Below, piece by piece: positions 36,197 to 44,240 of a stretch of DNA of 64,000 nucleotides. The DNA comes from Fulvitalea axinellae (lineage in GTDB: Bacteria > Bacteroidota > Bacteroidia > Cytophagales > Cyclobacteriaceae). Each line of letters starts with the position of its first letter. Within the stretch, counting starts at the first letter, position 1. Location of the stretch: the NCBI RefSeq assembly GCF_036492835.1, contig NZ_AP025319.1, positions 62,001-126,000 on the forward strand, given 5' to 3'. Both the position numbers and the translations under genes were made by a program. The notes beneath the pieces were generated by a model that saw only the letters and a program-made list of their open reading frames with translations, searched no databases and was not told the DNA's origin.

Positions 36197-37576
36197 CTAG
36201 TTCTCCACCAAAGGCAAAATCTTAAAGATTCTTCCCGGCTTTTCCACCGAAAAATAAAGCGTTCCGTCCGGGCCTTGGGATATATCCCGTACACGGCCGA
36301 TTTTTTTGAGCAAAGGCTCTTCCGCCGTTACCTTTCCGTCCGTAAGCTCAAGTCGGGCGATGTACTTGAAACTTAAGGATCCAACCAAAATATTTCCATT
36401 CCAGCCCGGATATTTATCACCCGAGACGAACGACATACCGCAAGGAGCGATAGACGGCACCCAATAATGCGTAGGGCTTGTCATTCCCGGCTTTTCCGTC
36501 AGTTTCGTAAAACGCGTCCCGCTGTAGTTCACACCGTACGAAACCACCGGCCAGCCGTAGTTTTCTCCCTTCCGGATCGGGTTAAGCTCGTCGCCACCCT
36601 TCGGGCCGTGCTCATGGGCCCACAATTGGCCCGTAACGGGATGAAACGCGAGTCCTTGAGGATTTCTATGTCCGTAAGAGAAAATGCTCTCACGGGCGCC
36701 TTTTTGTCCCAAAAACGGATTATCCTTGGGTATGCTTCCGTCCGGATAGATTCTGTGCACCTTTCCGCAATCGTTTTTCAACGATTGTGGGTTGTCGTCG
36801 CGGCGTCCGCGGTCACCTACGGTAATGTACAGCAAGCCGTCCGCCCCGAAGGCCAGCCTCGAACCGTAATGGTGGCGAGTACTCAGGTAAGGTTTCGCCT
36901 CGAATATCTCTTTTACTTCCGTTAGCCTGTCTCCAGAAAGTTTAGCGCTTACTACCGCCGTGGTCGCCTTATCCTCTTTTCCTTTTGAGAATGACAGATA
37001 AATCCGTTTGTTTTTCCCGAAATCCGGATCCACGATTACGTCAAGCATTCCGCCCTGTCTGGCGTACAACACTTCTGGCGCTCCGGAAATTTCCGTTAAC
37101 CTCTCGGAAGTGTCCATCCTGAAAAGCTTTCCGGCCTTGTCCGTGATCAACATATCGCCGTTTGGCAAAAAGTCCATCCCCCACGGGCTCACCACCCCTT
37201 CCGTAACCACAGGAACAATCCGAAACGAAAGCTTGTCGCTGTGGACAGGGCTGATCCAATCTCCACTTTCGTCAAAGGTCCGGGGCTTGGCCTTCTCGCT
37301 ACTCTTTGCGATGAACTTGGCCAATTTTGTTATTTCGGTATCTGAGAAAGCCGTATCGAAAGGAACCATACCCAAATCCGGAATTCCTTTCCTTATGGAT
37401 TTCTCTATCGCTTCGACCGTTTTCCCATTGATCCACTTTCTATTGGAAAACGTTTCCAACTTCTCACCGTGACATCCCGCACAATTATCCGCATACAGTT
37501 TCTTAACAGGGTTTTGGGCAAGTGAACAGGAGCAAAGAAGAAGCATCGGGAAAAAAATTGGCGCAAAGAATCTCAT
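36197..37576 (-). CDS. Cytochrome c / PQQ-dependent aldose sugar dehydrogenase fusion
   Basis: A 459-residue exported protein with an N-terminal signal and a possible lipobox (LLCSC). Residues about 25-95 form a mono-heme cytochrome c domain (DNCAGCHGEKLE). From about residue 120 the soluble glucose dehydrogenase-type beta-propeller follows: GVVSPWGMDFLPNGDMLITD, RQGGMLDVIVDPDFGKNKRIY, HHYGSRLAFGADGLLYITVGD and YGHRNPQGLAFHP. PQQ-dependent members oxidise aldoses in the periplasm, and the fused heme can take the electrons. It is monocistronic, with an inverted repeat 20 bp upstream of the start. Confidence 0.88.
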   Translation of the reverse strand: MRFFAPIFFPMLLLCSCSLAQNPVKKLYADNCAGCHGEKLETFSNRKWINGKTVEAIEKSIRKGIPDLGMVPFDTAFSDTEITKLAKFIAKSSEKAKPRTFDESGDWISPVHSDKLSFRIVPVVTEGVVSPWGMDFLPNGDMLITDKAGKLFRMDTSERLTEISGAPEVLYARQGGMLDVIVDPDFGKNKRIYLSFSKGKEDKATTAVVSAKLSGDRLTEVKEIFEAKPYLSTRHHYGSRLAFGADGLLYITVGDRGRRDDNPQSLKNDCGKVHRIYPDGSIPKDNPFLGQKGARESIFSYGHRNPQGLAFHPVTGQLWAHEHGPKGGDELNPIRKGENYGWPVVSYGVNYSGTRFTKLTEKPGMTSPTHYWVPSIAPCGMSFVSGDKYPGWNGNILVGSLSFKYIARLELTDGKVTAEEPLLKKIGRVRDISQGPDGTLYFSVEKPGRIFKILPLVEN

Positions 37577-37596
37577 AGTTTGGGTGGTTTTTGTAA

Positions 37597-37621
37597 GATT
37601 GTTACATCAAATATAACAATC
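37597..37621. promoter_or_regulatory. Inverted repeat upstream of the sugar dehydrogenase gene
   Basis: Perfect 8-9-8 repeat GATTGTTA ... TAACAATC, 20 bp upstream of the ATG at 37576. Likely an operator for a repressor. Confidence 0.4.
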
Positions 37622-37845
37622 ATCTTCTGTTAATTTACTTTTGCGAAAACTTTCCTGTTTTGGACCCATGACCTCCGATTTTTTCTCCGGTTTACTTTCC
37701 CCAATCGGTACGGAAATGACTCCTGAACTTCAAAAAATGATTAAAACGGACAACATCCTCTTTGTTGTTGTTTATTTATTTTAAATACTTTTATCTTTTT
37801 AGGGCTATGTAACTGTTTGATAAACAACGACTAATAGGTGTTTCA

Positions 37846-38134
37846 GGCAAGTGAATCGGAGTGTTCGGGCAAGCGTTTCGGAGTGCTGGGGCAAGTGAAT
37901 CGGAGTGTTCGGGCAAGTAAAACGGAGCTTTGGGGAAAGCGAATCGGAGCGTAAATCTTTTAGGCAAGCGGATCGGAGTTTTTGGGCAAGCGAAACGGAG
38001 CGAAATGTGGATAAATGTCTATTTCTAGATATAAATACTCTTTCAGGCAAAAATATCGGAGTTTATTTGGCGTTCAGGCAAATTATTCGGAGTTTTTGGG
38101 AAGTTGATGAAATTTCAACTCCGATTTGTTTGCC
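37846..38134 (+). repeat. Iteron array: nine direct copies and one inverted copy of a 16-bp unit
   Basis: The consensus is GGCAAGYGAAWCGGAG. Direct copies start at 37846, 37868, 37890, 37912 and 37934 (22-bp pitch), then 37963 and 37985, then the less conserved 38046 and 38077. An inverted copy (CTCCGATTTGTTTGCC) lies at 38119-38134, 15 bp before the rep ATG, a common layout for Rep autorepression. The 22-bp pitch puts the sites on the same face of the helix. Confidence 0.9.
38006..38014 (-). other. DnaA box
   Basis: TGTGGATAA on the plus strand, that is TTATCCACA on the minus strand, a perfect consensus box between the seventh and eighth iterons. Confidence 0.75.
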
Positions 38135-38149
38135 CGAAACGATTTTGAC

Positions 38150-39571
38150 ATGGACAGCAATGTTTTTAGCCTAGATTATAAGCTCGTAAAGAAGAGCAAC
38201 CATATCATCAATGCCCGGCAAAACTTCTCGTTGATGCAGCAGAGAATCATTCTGCTGATGTGTTCGAGGATCGGGGAAAACGACCAGGAATTCAAATGGA
38301 CCAGAATACCGATACAGGAGATCGCGGGAAAAACTCGGCTTAACGGCTCGGACTACGAGAAGGTGAAAAGAGCGGCGATGGAGCTGGTGGAATGCAATAT
38401 CGAATTGCGTACCGGAGACGGAGGCTGGCAGAAGCTTCCCTTCCTGACTACCCGAGGCCATGACCGGAAAGGAATAGTGGAAGCCAAGTTTGTGGAAGAC
38501 GCGAAGCCTTTTCTGCTTGGTCTGAAGGAACGCTATACGGCGTATTTTCTTAAGAATGTGTATCAGCTTAAGAATGTCCACTCGCTTCGCCTTTACGAAC
38601 TGATGGCCCAGTATTTTCCCAAAATAAAGGAGAGGCGTTTTTCTCTGGAAGATTTTAAGGATCTGCTCTATATCCGGAACTGTTACCCGAAATATTCGGC
38701 GTTTAAGAAGCACGTGCTGGAAAAGGCCGTGTCGGAGATTAACGCCACTTCCGATCTGTTTGTCACTTATGAGGAACGCCGGGAGAAGCGCCAGGTATTG
38801 GAAATTATTTTCAGCATAAGGGCAAACGGCGACAGGGCCCTGACCTCCGCAACCGCGTCGGCGACGGTTTCCGCTACGCCTACGGCGCCAAAAACGGAGC
38901 CGGTGACAGAGGACGTACCGCACGAGGTGGTGGATAGCGTACCGGTGGCCCCTACCCTTTTTGATTCGGTAGAGGAAAAAATTCCGGAGCCGGAGGAAAC
39001 GAAGGAACCGATAAGGCAAGAGGCGCAACCGCCGTACGAGGATATCAATTTCTGCTCGGAAGCCACGTTCAAAAAGCTTACCTCAAGATACGACGAGGAC
39101 TTGGTGCGCTTGGCCATCCGGGCCATCGCCGAACGTCCGGATATCGTGAACCCTACGGGATACCTGATCAAATCGTTGAGCGAAGGCTACTTTAACGACC
39201 GCATGGAGCAGGAGAAGAAAGTGGCCCGAGAGAAGATCAAGCGCTTGGAGGAAACCCGCCGTATCGAGGAACTGAAGAGGATAAAGGACCGCATACCGGA
39301 AGAGTATGATTTGTTCCGCAAGACGATGCTGGCCAAATATAGGGAAAAGGCTACCGACGATGATCTGGCCGAGTATCTCTTCGAAATCGAAGACCACGAT
39401 GACATGGTGGTGAGAAGAATCCACGACGATTTTCTTTCAGGAAACGAACCTTCTTCCCTTTCGAAAAGCCATTTTGGCGTGTGGTTGGTGAAGCGTTACG
39501 GCACCCAAAAAGATATGGAAATGCTGGACGTGAAGAACTACGCGATGCACCGGTACGGGATTGATTATTGA
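38150..39571 (+). CDS. Replication initiator, Rep_3 (RepB/Pi) superfamily
   Basis: I chose the ATG at 38150 (MDSNVFSLDYKLVKKSNHII); an in-frame TTG at 38126 would lie inside the inverted iteron. The 473-residue protein has the two winged-helix units of plasmid initiators (about 1-115 and 116-225; motifs NARQNFSLMQQRIILLMCSR, SLRLYELMAQYFPK, LYIRNCYPKYSAFKKHVLEKA). After a Thr/Ala/Pro-rich linker it has an extra charged helical C-terminal half (about 300-473). Rep binds the iterons and opens the origin. The C-terminal extension is longer than in small-plasmid initiators, as on large Bacteroidota replicons. parA follows 117 bp later. Confidence 0.9.
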   Translation: MDSNVFSLDYKLVKKSNHIINARQNFSLMQQRIILLMCSRIGENDQEFKWTRIPIQEIAGKTRLNGSDYEKVKRAAMELVECNIELRTGDGGWQKLPFLTTRGHDRKGIVEAKFVEDAKPFLLGLKERYTAYFLKNVYQLKNVHSLRLYELMAQYFPKIKERRFSLEDFKDLLYIRNCYPKYSAFKKHVLEKAVSEINATSDLFVTYEERREKRQVLEIIFSIRANGDRALTSATASATVSATPTAPKTEPVTEDVPHEVVDSVPVAPTLFDSVEEKIPEPEETKEPIRQEAQPPYEDINFCSEATFKKLTSRYDEDLVRLAIRAIAERPDIVNPTGYLIKSLSEGYFNDRMEQEKKVAREKIKRLEETRRIEELKRIKDRIPEEYDLFRKTMLAKYREKATDDDLAEYLFEIEDHDDMVVRRIHDDFLSGNEPSSLSKSHFGVWLVKRYGTQKDMEMLDVKNYAMHRYGIDY

Positions 39572-39688
39572 GCGAAGGGCTATTCGCCGGTTTTTTCGCC
39601 GAAATCCGAAACTTAGGGGCCTTTGTGTTTTCCTTGTGCCTTTGAGTTGCTATTTTAGAAATACAGATTCGATTCGACCAAAATTGAT

Positions 39689-40447
39689 ATGACAAGAATA
39701 ATATCCATACTTAACCACAAGGGAGGGGTAGGAAAAACGACCACCACCGCCAATCTCGGCGCGTCGCTCAGCCGGTTGGGCGAGCGAGTTTTGTTGGTGG
39801 ACATGGACCCGCAGTCCAACCTCTCGCAGCATTTTTCGATAGAGTCGCCGGAGCGTAACGTGTACCATTCGCTTTGCGAGGGCGAGTCTTTGCCCGTATG
39901 GTCTATCCGCGAGCGTCTGGACGTGGTGCCCGCCGACTTGGATCTGGCCGACGCTCCCCTACGCCTTCAGCGTGATGTGAACGGATTTTTCAAACTTCGC
40001 GAATGCTTGGAGGAAGTGCGTGAGAATTACGATTACATCCTGATAGACTGCCCTCCGTCTTTGGAAATCCTGACGGCCAACGCACTTATCGCAAGTAACG
40101 AGGCGATGGTGGTGGTGCAGGCGCATTATTTCGCCGCCAAAGGGCTGAGTTCGGTATTCAACCTGATCGACTCCCTGCAGCAGAACCTGAACCGCGATCT
40201 GGATATATCGGGCATCTTGCTGACGCAACTTGACAAGCGTACGGTGTTTACCCGCGGCATAGCCCAGATGGTGGGCGAGCTGTACGAGAAGTACGCTTTC
40301 GATACCGTGGTCAGGTACAACATTTCCTTGGCCGAATCGACGTCGGCGGGGAAAGACATTTTCGAATACGCTCCGAAATCAGCGGGAGCGGAGGATTACG
40401 AGGCATTGGGCAAAGAGGTGAAACATGGCAAAAAAGTTCGCGTTTAA
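39689..40447 (+). CDS. parA: Partition ATPase ParA
   Basis: A 252-residue Walker-type ParA (type Ib, no N-terminal HTH). The deviant Walker A is KGGVGKTT (11-18), followed by VDMDPQSNLS and IDCPPSLEILTANAL. It uses ATP-dependent DNA binding to move ParB-bound replicons to daughter cells. It overlaps parB by 23 nt, so the two are translationally coupled. Confidence 0.93.
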   Translation: MTRIISILNHKGGVGKTTTTANLGASLSRLGERVLLVDMDPQSNLSQHFSIESPERNVYHSLCEGESLPVWSIRERLDVVPADLDLADAPLRLQRDVNGFFKLRECLEEVRENYDYILIDCPPSLEILTANALIASNEAMVVVQAHYFAAKGLSSVFNLIDSLQQNLNRDLDISGILLTQLDKRTVFTRGIAQMVGELYEKYAFDTVVRYNISLAESTSAGKDIFEYAPKSAGAEDYEALGKEVKHGKKVRV

Positions 40448-41342
40448 CGGACTGATCCGCGAGGCGGAGAAGAATCAGCAGAAAACCAAGCAGGGCGTAA
40501 AGGACCGCTTGGAGATTGACGAGGAGCTGAAGGCGTTGATTCCGCCGTTGTTGGACGACGAGTACGATCAACTCAAGGAGAATATCCGTCAGGAGGGTGT
40601 GCGCGAGCCCATCCTCGTGGCTGAGATAGAGGGTCGGGTGTTCGTGATCGACGGACACAACCGCCACCGGATTTCCTCCGAGTTGGGTATAGATTTTCCC
40701 GTAAAGGAAATATCGCTCGACAGCCGCGAGGCGGCCAAGGACTGGATGATCAACAACCAGCTGGGCCGGAGAAACCTTACGGACGAGCAGCGCTCATACC
40801 TCAGGGGATTGCGCTACGAACGCGAGAAGCAAAAGGTAAGCAACGCTTCGGGCGCCAACCAACATACGAAAGCGGGTGAGGACGGAGGAAAAAATTTCCC
40901 CCAAGCCAAAAAGACCGCTCAGCGACTTGCCGAAGAGTATAACGTGACGGACCGTACGATCAAGAACGACGCCCAGTTTGCCAAAGGTGTGGACCTGATA
41001 GGTAAGATAAATCCTGAGCTGAAGCAGGGGATTTTGTCGGGGAAAGAGAAGGTAAAAAAAGGCGACGTAAGGATGCTTGCGGGAATAGACGAGCAAGGAG
41101 CCGACAGCCTGACGGAAGCCGAAAGCGTTGACGAGATTGTGGCGACTGCCAAATCAATCCCAGCGAAGAAGACCAAGAAGCCAAAGAAAAAAACGCCTGC
41201 GAAAGTGGTGGTACGACCTGTGACGGAGCTGAAGGATGAGATTTGTGGCAGAGTATTGTCTTTGGAAGAAGGGGCCGCAAAAGCCAAGTTTTCGGAACTC
41301 CGTGTACTGTTAGCGGAGCTTGAGGGTGCTTTGATTTCTTAG
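40425..41342 (+). CDS. parB: Partition protein ParB
   Basis: A 305-residue ParB/Spo0J-type protein. The N-terminal ParB/Srx nucleotide-binding domain (about 35-120) has VIDGHNRHRISSELG. The helix-turn-helix region follows (AQRLAEEYNVTDRTIKNDAQFAKG). The C-terminus is Lys-rich (KKTKKPKKKTPAK) and ends in a short dimerisation helix. It binds parS-like centromere sites; none was recognised in the window. Confidence 0.9.
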   Translation: MAKKFAFNGLIREAEKNQQKTKQGVKDRLEIDEELKALIPPLLDDEYDQLKENIRQEGVREPILVAEIEGRVFVIDGHNRHRISSELGIDFPVKEISLDSREAAKDWMINNQLGRRNLTDEQRSYLRGLRYEREKQKVSNASGANQHTKAGEDGGKNFPQAKKTAQRLAEEYNVTDRTIKNDAQFAKGVDLIGKINPELKQGILSGKEKVKKGDVRMLAGIDEQGADSLTEAESVDEIVATAKSIPAKKTKKPKKKTPAKVVVRPVTELKDEICGRVLSLEEGAAKAKFSELRVLLAELEGALIS

Positions 41343-41367
41343 AAGCTAAAGAATATTGAAAACTGAA

Positions 41368-41390
41368 AAGGGGCGGAAGCCCCTTTTTTT
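41368..41390 (+). terminator. Terminator of the rep-parAB unit
   Basis: AAGGGGC (41368-41374) / GCCCCTT (41379-41385), loop GGAA, then a T run. Confidence 0.9.
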
Positions 41391-41500
41391 GTGCTCTGAA
41401 AATGGGAGAGGGGCTCGGAGGAAAAATTTTCCTCCGAGCAAAATGGGGGAGTTGTTTTCTAGGAATGGTGTGTCGATAGTATCGGTCTTTTGGGAACACC

Positions 41501-41551
41501 AATGTTTAATATCCTTACGAAAATGTATAAGTCGTATGCAAAAATGTTTAA
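41501..41551 (+). promoter_or_regulatory. Three 9-bp direct repeats spaced 21 bp (AraC-type operator candidate)
   Basis: AATGTTTAA (41501), AATGTATAA (41522) and AATGTTTAA (41543) start exactly 21 bp apart. AraC-family dimers bind direct half-sites about two helix turns apart, and an AraC-type gene ends the downstream group. The repeats lie 61-111 bp before the hydrolase start. Confidence 0.5.
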
Positions 41552-41581
41552 GAGCTTGACGCTTTCTTTGAGCGACATTTG

Positions 41582-41612
41582 TATCAGTTAATAATTGAAA
41601 GTCTAACTGATA
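41582..41612 (+). promoter_or_regulatory. 9-13-9 inverted repeat overlapping the hydrolase start codon
   Basis: Perfect arms TATCAGTTA (41582-41590) and TAACTGATA (41604-41612); the last base is the A of the ATG. It could be an operator, or an mRNA hairpin affecting initiation. Confidence 0.4.
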
Positions 41613-42643
41613 TGAACACGGTAGTCAAAACAATTTTTGGATTGTTATTGATAGCAATTACAGTCAACTCATCAGCTCAAGACAAGAAAAATTTTAAAGA
41701 AGGCATTATGAAAAATCTAAAGGCAGGAACAAACGACGTTACTTTCAAAAGTCAAGGTGTGAAATTGGCCGGTCTTCTGTTCACCCCTGAGGGTTTTGAT
41801 TCAGCAGAAAAATATCCGGCAGTGGTATTTTCAGGGCCATTCAATCAAGTGAAAGAACAGATGGGCGCAGTTTATGGCAAAAAAATGGCGGAGCTGGGAT
41901 ATGTGTTCTTATCTTATGACCCATACAGCTTTGGTGATAGTGAAGGTCAACCTCGTAACAATGAGCACGCACATCACAAGATGGAAAGCATTAGGGATGC
42001 CGTGAGTTATTTGGGGACTTTAGACTTTGTTGACAGAAAGCAAATATACGGTATCGGCGGTTGTGCCAGTGGGGGGTATATGCCTTTAGTAGCGGTTACC
42101 GATAAGCGTTTGGCGGCAATCGCAACCGTAAGTGGTATGATGGACAATCAGGCAAGTTATTTTGGTGTGATGACTAAAGAACAACTGATGCCACTCTTTG
42201 AAATGGCCAACGCCGCTCGTCAGAAAGCCTATGAGACTGGAGAGTATGAGACTTATGATGCGCTGAATATGGAAGGGGTTGATCTTAAGACTTTGGATAA
42301 ATCCTCTGCGATGTACGAAGGGTATGATTATTATATGACCTCCCGAGCAGGGAAAGAGACCTACCCAAATTACACGCATATGGCTCCCAAAACACTGATG
42401 GAAAATGCTCCGATGACGAGTGCCACTTTTTATGCTCCTTATCTTTACACTCCATATTTGGGAATAGTGGGAGAGAAAGCAGATACGGGCGTGCTTACTG
42501 AAATATTTTACGAAAAGTGCAGTGAACCTAAAGAGTTCTACAAGATAGAGGGAGCGACTCATGTTAGCCTTTATGATATTGATAAAGATGTGGATCGCGC
42601 TGTGGAGAGAATAGATAAGTTTTTTAGAAAATATACCAAGTAA
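41612..42643 (+). CDS. Secreted alpha/beta hydrolase (dienelactone hydrolase-like)
   Basis: I chose the ATG at 41612 (MNTVVKTIFGLLLIAITVNS), which begins a signal peptide ending SSAQ. The mature protein is about 320 residues with VKLAGLLFTPEG, a nucleophile elbow GIGGCASGGY with Cys in place of Ser (as in dienelactone hydrolase-type proteins), and a histidine loop GATHVSLYD near the end. The substrate is unknown, probably an ester or lactone. It is followed by a small hairpin terminator and two further genes on the same strand. Confidence 0.75.
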   Translation: MNTVVKTIFGLLLIAITVNSSAQDKKNFKEGIMKNLKAGTNDVTFKSQGVKLAGLLFTPEGFDSAEKYPAVVFSGPFNQVKEQMGAVYGKKMAELGYVFLSYDPYSFGDSEGQPRNNEHAHHKMESIRDAVSYLGTLDFVDRKQIYGIGGCASGGYMPLVAVTDKRLAAIATVSGMMDNQASYFGVMTKEQLMPLFEMANAARQKAYETGEYETYDALNMEGVDLKTLDKSSAMYEGYDYYMTSRAGKETYPNYTHMAPKTLMENAPMTSATFYAPYLYTPYLGIVGEKADTGVLTEIFYEKCSEPKEFYKIEGATHVSLYDIDKDVDRAVERIDKFFRKYTK

Positions 42644-42648
42644 TAATA

Positions 42649-42678
42649 GGGAGCCGTGTGTCGGCTCTCTTATTTTTT
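42649..42678 (+). terminator. Terminator or attenuator after the hydrolase gene
   Basis: GAGCCG (42651-42656) / CGGCTC (42662-42667), then TCTTATTTTTT. Some read-through into the next two genes is possible. Confidence 0.7.
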
Positions 42679-42745
42679 AGATAAATATTGGCGATGGATA
42701 AATGAAAGGTCTTGTCCCAACTTGTTGATCACGTATAAAAAAGTC

Positions 42746-43108
42746 ATGAATAAAGAAGAACTTATAGAATTTGTAAATTCACATAAAGTCCATCAGATAC
42801 GCGCTGGGGACAAACACCGTTTTGTTGATATCACTATCGTTGAATCTGACGGCAGATTCTTTGTGCGTCAGTACAAGTTTGGAAAACGGAGTTGGTATGA
42901 TGCTTTTCTTGACACACCAGAAGGGGAAATCAAGTACAAGGATATTGTAATACCTGTTAGAGGTGAAATCCCCGAAGATTTGGATTCGATCAACCAGAGG
43001 ATTACAAAAGCATATTCAAAGAAACTCGGGCTGATCTATCATATTATGCGACTAGGCTTTGATAGAAAAAGACACGAAGCATCTACCTTGGAATTAATTC
43101 CCGTATAA
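42746..43108 (+). CDS. DUF2255-family protein
   Basis: I chose the ATG at 42746 (MNKEELIEFVNSHKVHQIRA), which leaves a 120-residue protein of normal DUF2255 length; the longer reading is unrelated. The motifs FFVRQYKFGKRSWYDAF and IVIPVRGEI fit the family, which is widespread and of unknown function (nitroreductase/F420-like split-barrel type). It lies between the hydrolase and AraC genes; the three are probably functionally linked. Confidence 0.65.
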   Translation: MNKEELIEFVNSHKVHQIRAGDKHRFVDITIVESDGRFFVRQYKFGKRSWYDAFLDTPEGEIKYKDIVIPVRGEIPEDLDSINQRITKAYSKKLGLIYHIMRLGFDRKRHEASTLELIPV

Positions 43109-43129
43109 CAGCACACCTGTAGCTTTGTA

Positions 43130-44053
43130 ATGAAAAAGATAGTCAGAAATACAATTACAGAAATGCATGAGCAGGGAAACTTTCCCCCACCGGAAAATCC
43201 CTTGTTCAGTATCCTACATGAAAAAGTTGAAGATGGTCAAACGGCAAGCTGTGAAAAGGACTTTGAATCAGTCAGTCTAACCAATAACTTTTACACGATC
43301 AGTCTCAAAAATATTATATCTGGAGAGATCCTTTATGGGCGCACAAAATATGACTGCAGTACAGGAACTATGATCTTTACAGCGCCTAACCAGACTATGG
43401 TTATCAACCAAATTGTGTTTAGTTCTGAATTATATTATATATCTTTTCATAAAGAGTATCTGATTGGGCATCCTTTGTTTGATAAGATTAAGAAATATAA
43501 TTTTTTCAACTATAATGTAAACGAGGCGTTACACCTTTCGCCTAAGGAAGAAGAGCTTATTAAATCCATATTTAGAAATATTCAAACCGAATATCACAAC
43601 AATCAGGATGAGTTTAGTAAAAATCTGATCTTGTCACACTTGGATGCACTGCTTCATTATGCAGATCGTTTTTACAAACGCCAATTCCTAAACAGAAAAG
43701 AGATAAACCAAGCCCTCTTTACACGATTCAAACATATACTGGATATGTATTTTGAAGCTAATCAATTAGAAGAGAAAGGAATCCCCACAGTCGAATGGTT
43801 GGCAAATCAGTTGGGAGTCAGCCACCGTTATATGAGTGATACAATCAAAGCCGAAACAGGTAAAACGGCTGTGGACCAGATTAATTTATACTTGGTGGAA
43901 GAAGCAAAGAATCTATTGCTCAAACCTAATGCTTCAATCTCTGAAACAGCTTATAAGCTTGGTTTTGAATATCCGCAGTACTTCTCCCGATTGTTTAAGA
44001 AGAAAGTTGGCATGAGCCCCAAGCAATATGTGGAGTCCTCAATGATGAATTAA
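43130..44053 (+). CDS. AraC-family transcriptional regulator
   Basis: A 307-residue protein. The N-terminal part (about 1-190) is a ligand-binding/dimerisation domain of the AraC_binding_2-like type. The C-terminal 100 residues hold the two helix-turn-helix motifs of AraC/XylS regulators: VEWLANQLGVSHRYMSDTIK and ISETAYKLGFEYPQYFSRLF, with the signature FKKKVGMSPKQY. It starts 21 bp after the DUF2255 gene, so it is probably co-transcribed. It may control its own group through the 21-bp-spaced repeats at 41501-41551. Confidence 0.88.
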   Translation: MKKIVRNTITEMHEQGNFPPPENPLFSILHEKVEDGQTASCEKDFESVSLTNNFYTISLKNIISGEILYGRTKYDCSTGTMIFTAPNQTMVINQIVFSSELYYISFHKEYLIGHPLFDKIKKYNFFNYNVNEALHLSPKEEELIKSIFRNIQTEYHNNQDEFSKNLILSHLDALLHYADRFYKRQFLNRKEINQALFTRFKHILDMYFEANQLEEKGIPTVEWLANQLGVSHRYMSDTIKAETGKTAVDQINLYLVEEAKNLLLKPNASISETAYKLGFEYPQYFSRLFKKKVGMSPKQYVESSMMN

Positions 44054-44149
44054 GATATGATGACAAAATAAATACATTAGTTCTTTCGTACTGTTCCGAT
44101 AAGTGTATCCTTATAATCTATAGGGGACTACTGAGGTTAAAACATTTGT

Positions 44150-44180
44150 GGGAGATGCAGAGAATCCCCCTGTCTATACG
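44150..44180. repeat. Degenerate REP-like hairpin
   Basis: It starts GGGAGA and ends CCCTGTCT-x-TACG, and resembles the better copies at 45636 and 45758. Confidence is low because the middle differs. Confidence 0.3.
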
Positions 44181-44240
44181 GTTTTGCTAGATTCCGTGCT
44201 TCTGGAGGTTAGCCTCAGGAACCGGACAAAGTGGTTAGCT

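Larger units (their letters stand above)
37740..38149 (+). other. Predicted replication origin (oriV)
   Basis: The region between the dehydrogenase gene and rep combines an AT-rich stretch (37740-37830), ten iterons, a perfect DnaA box and the start of a Rep_3 initiator gene, which is the standard make-up of an iteron-controlled theta replicon. No ORF occupies it. Confidence 0.85.

Noticed and set aside
37846-38134. CRISPR array interpretation of the repeated units
   Set aside because: The units are 16 bp with 6-bp gaps, vary between copies, lack spacers, and sit before a Rep gene; they are iterons.
38126-38149. TTG start for rep eight codons upstream
   Set aside because: It falls inside the inverted iteron; the ATG at 38150 gives a normal Rep_3 N-terminus.
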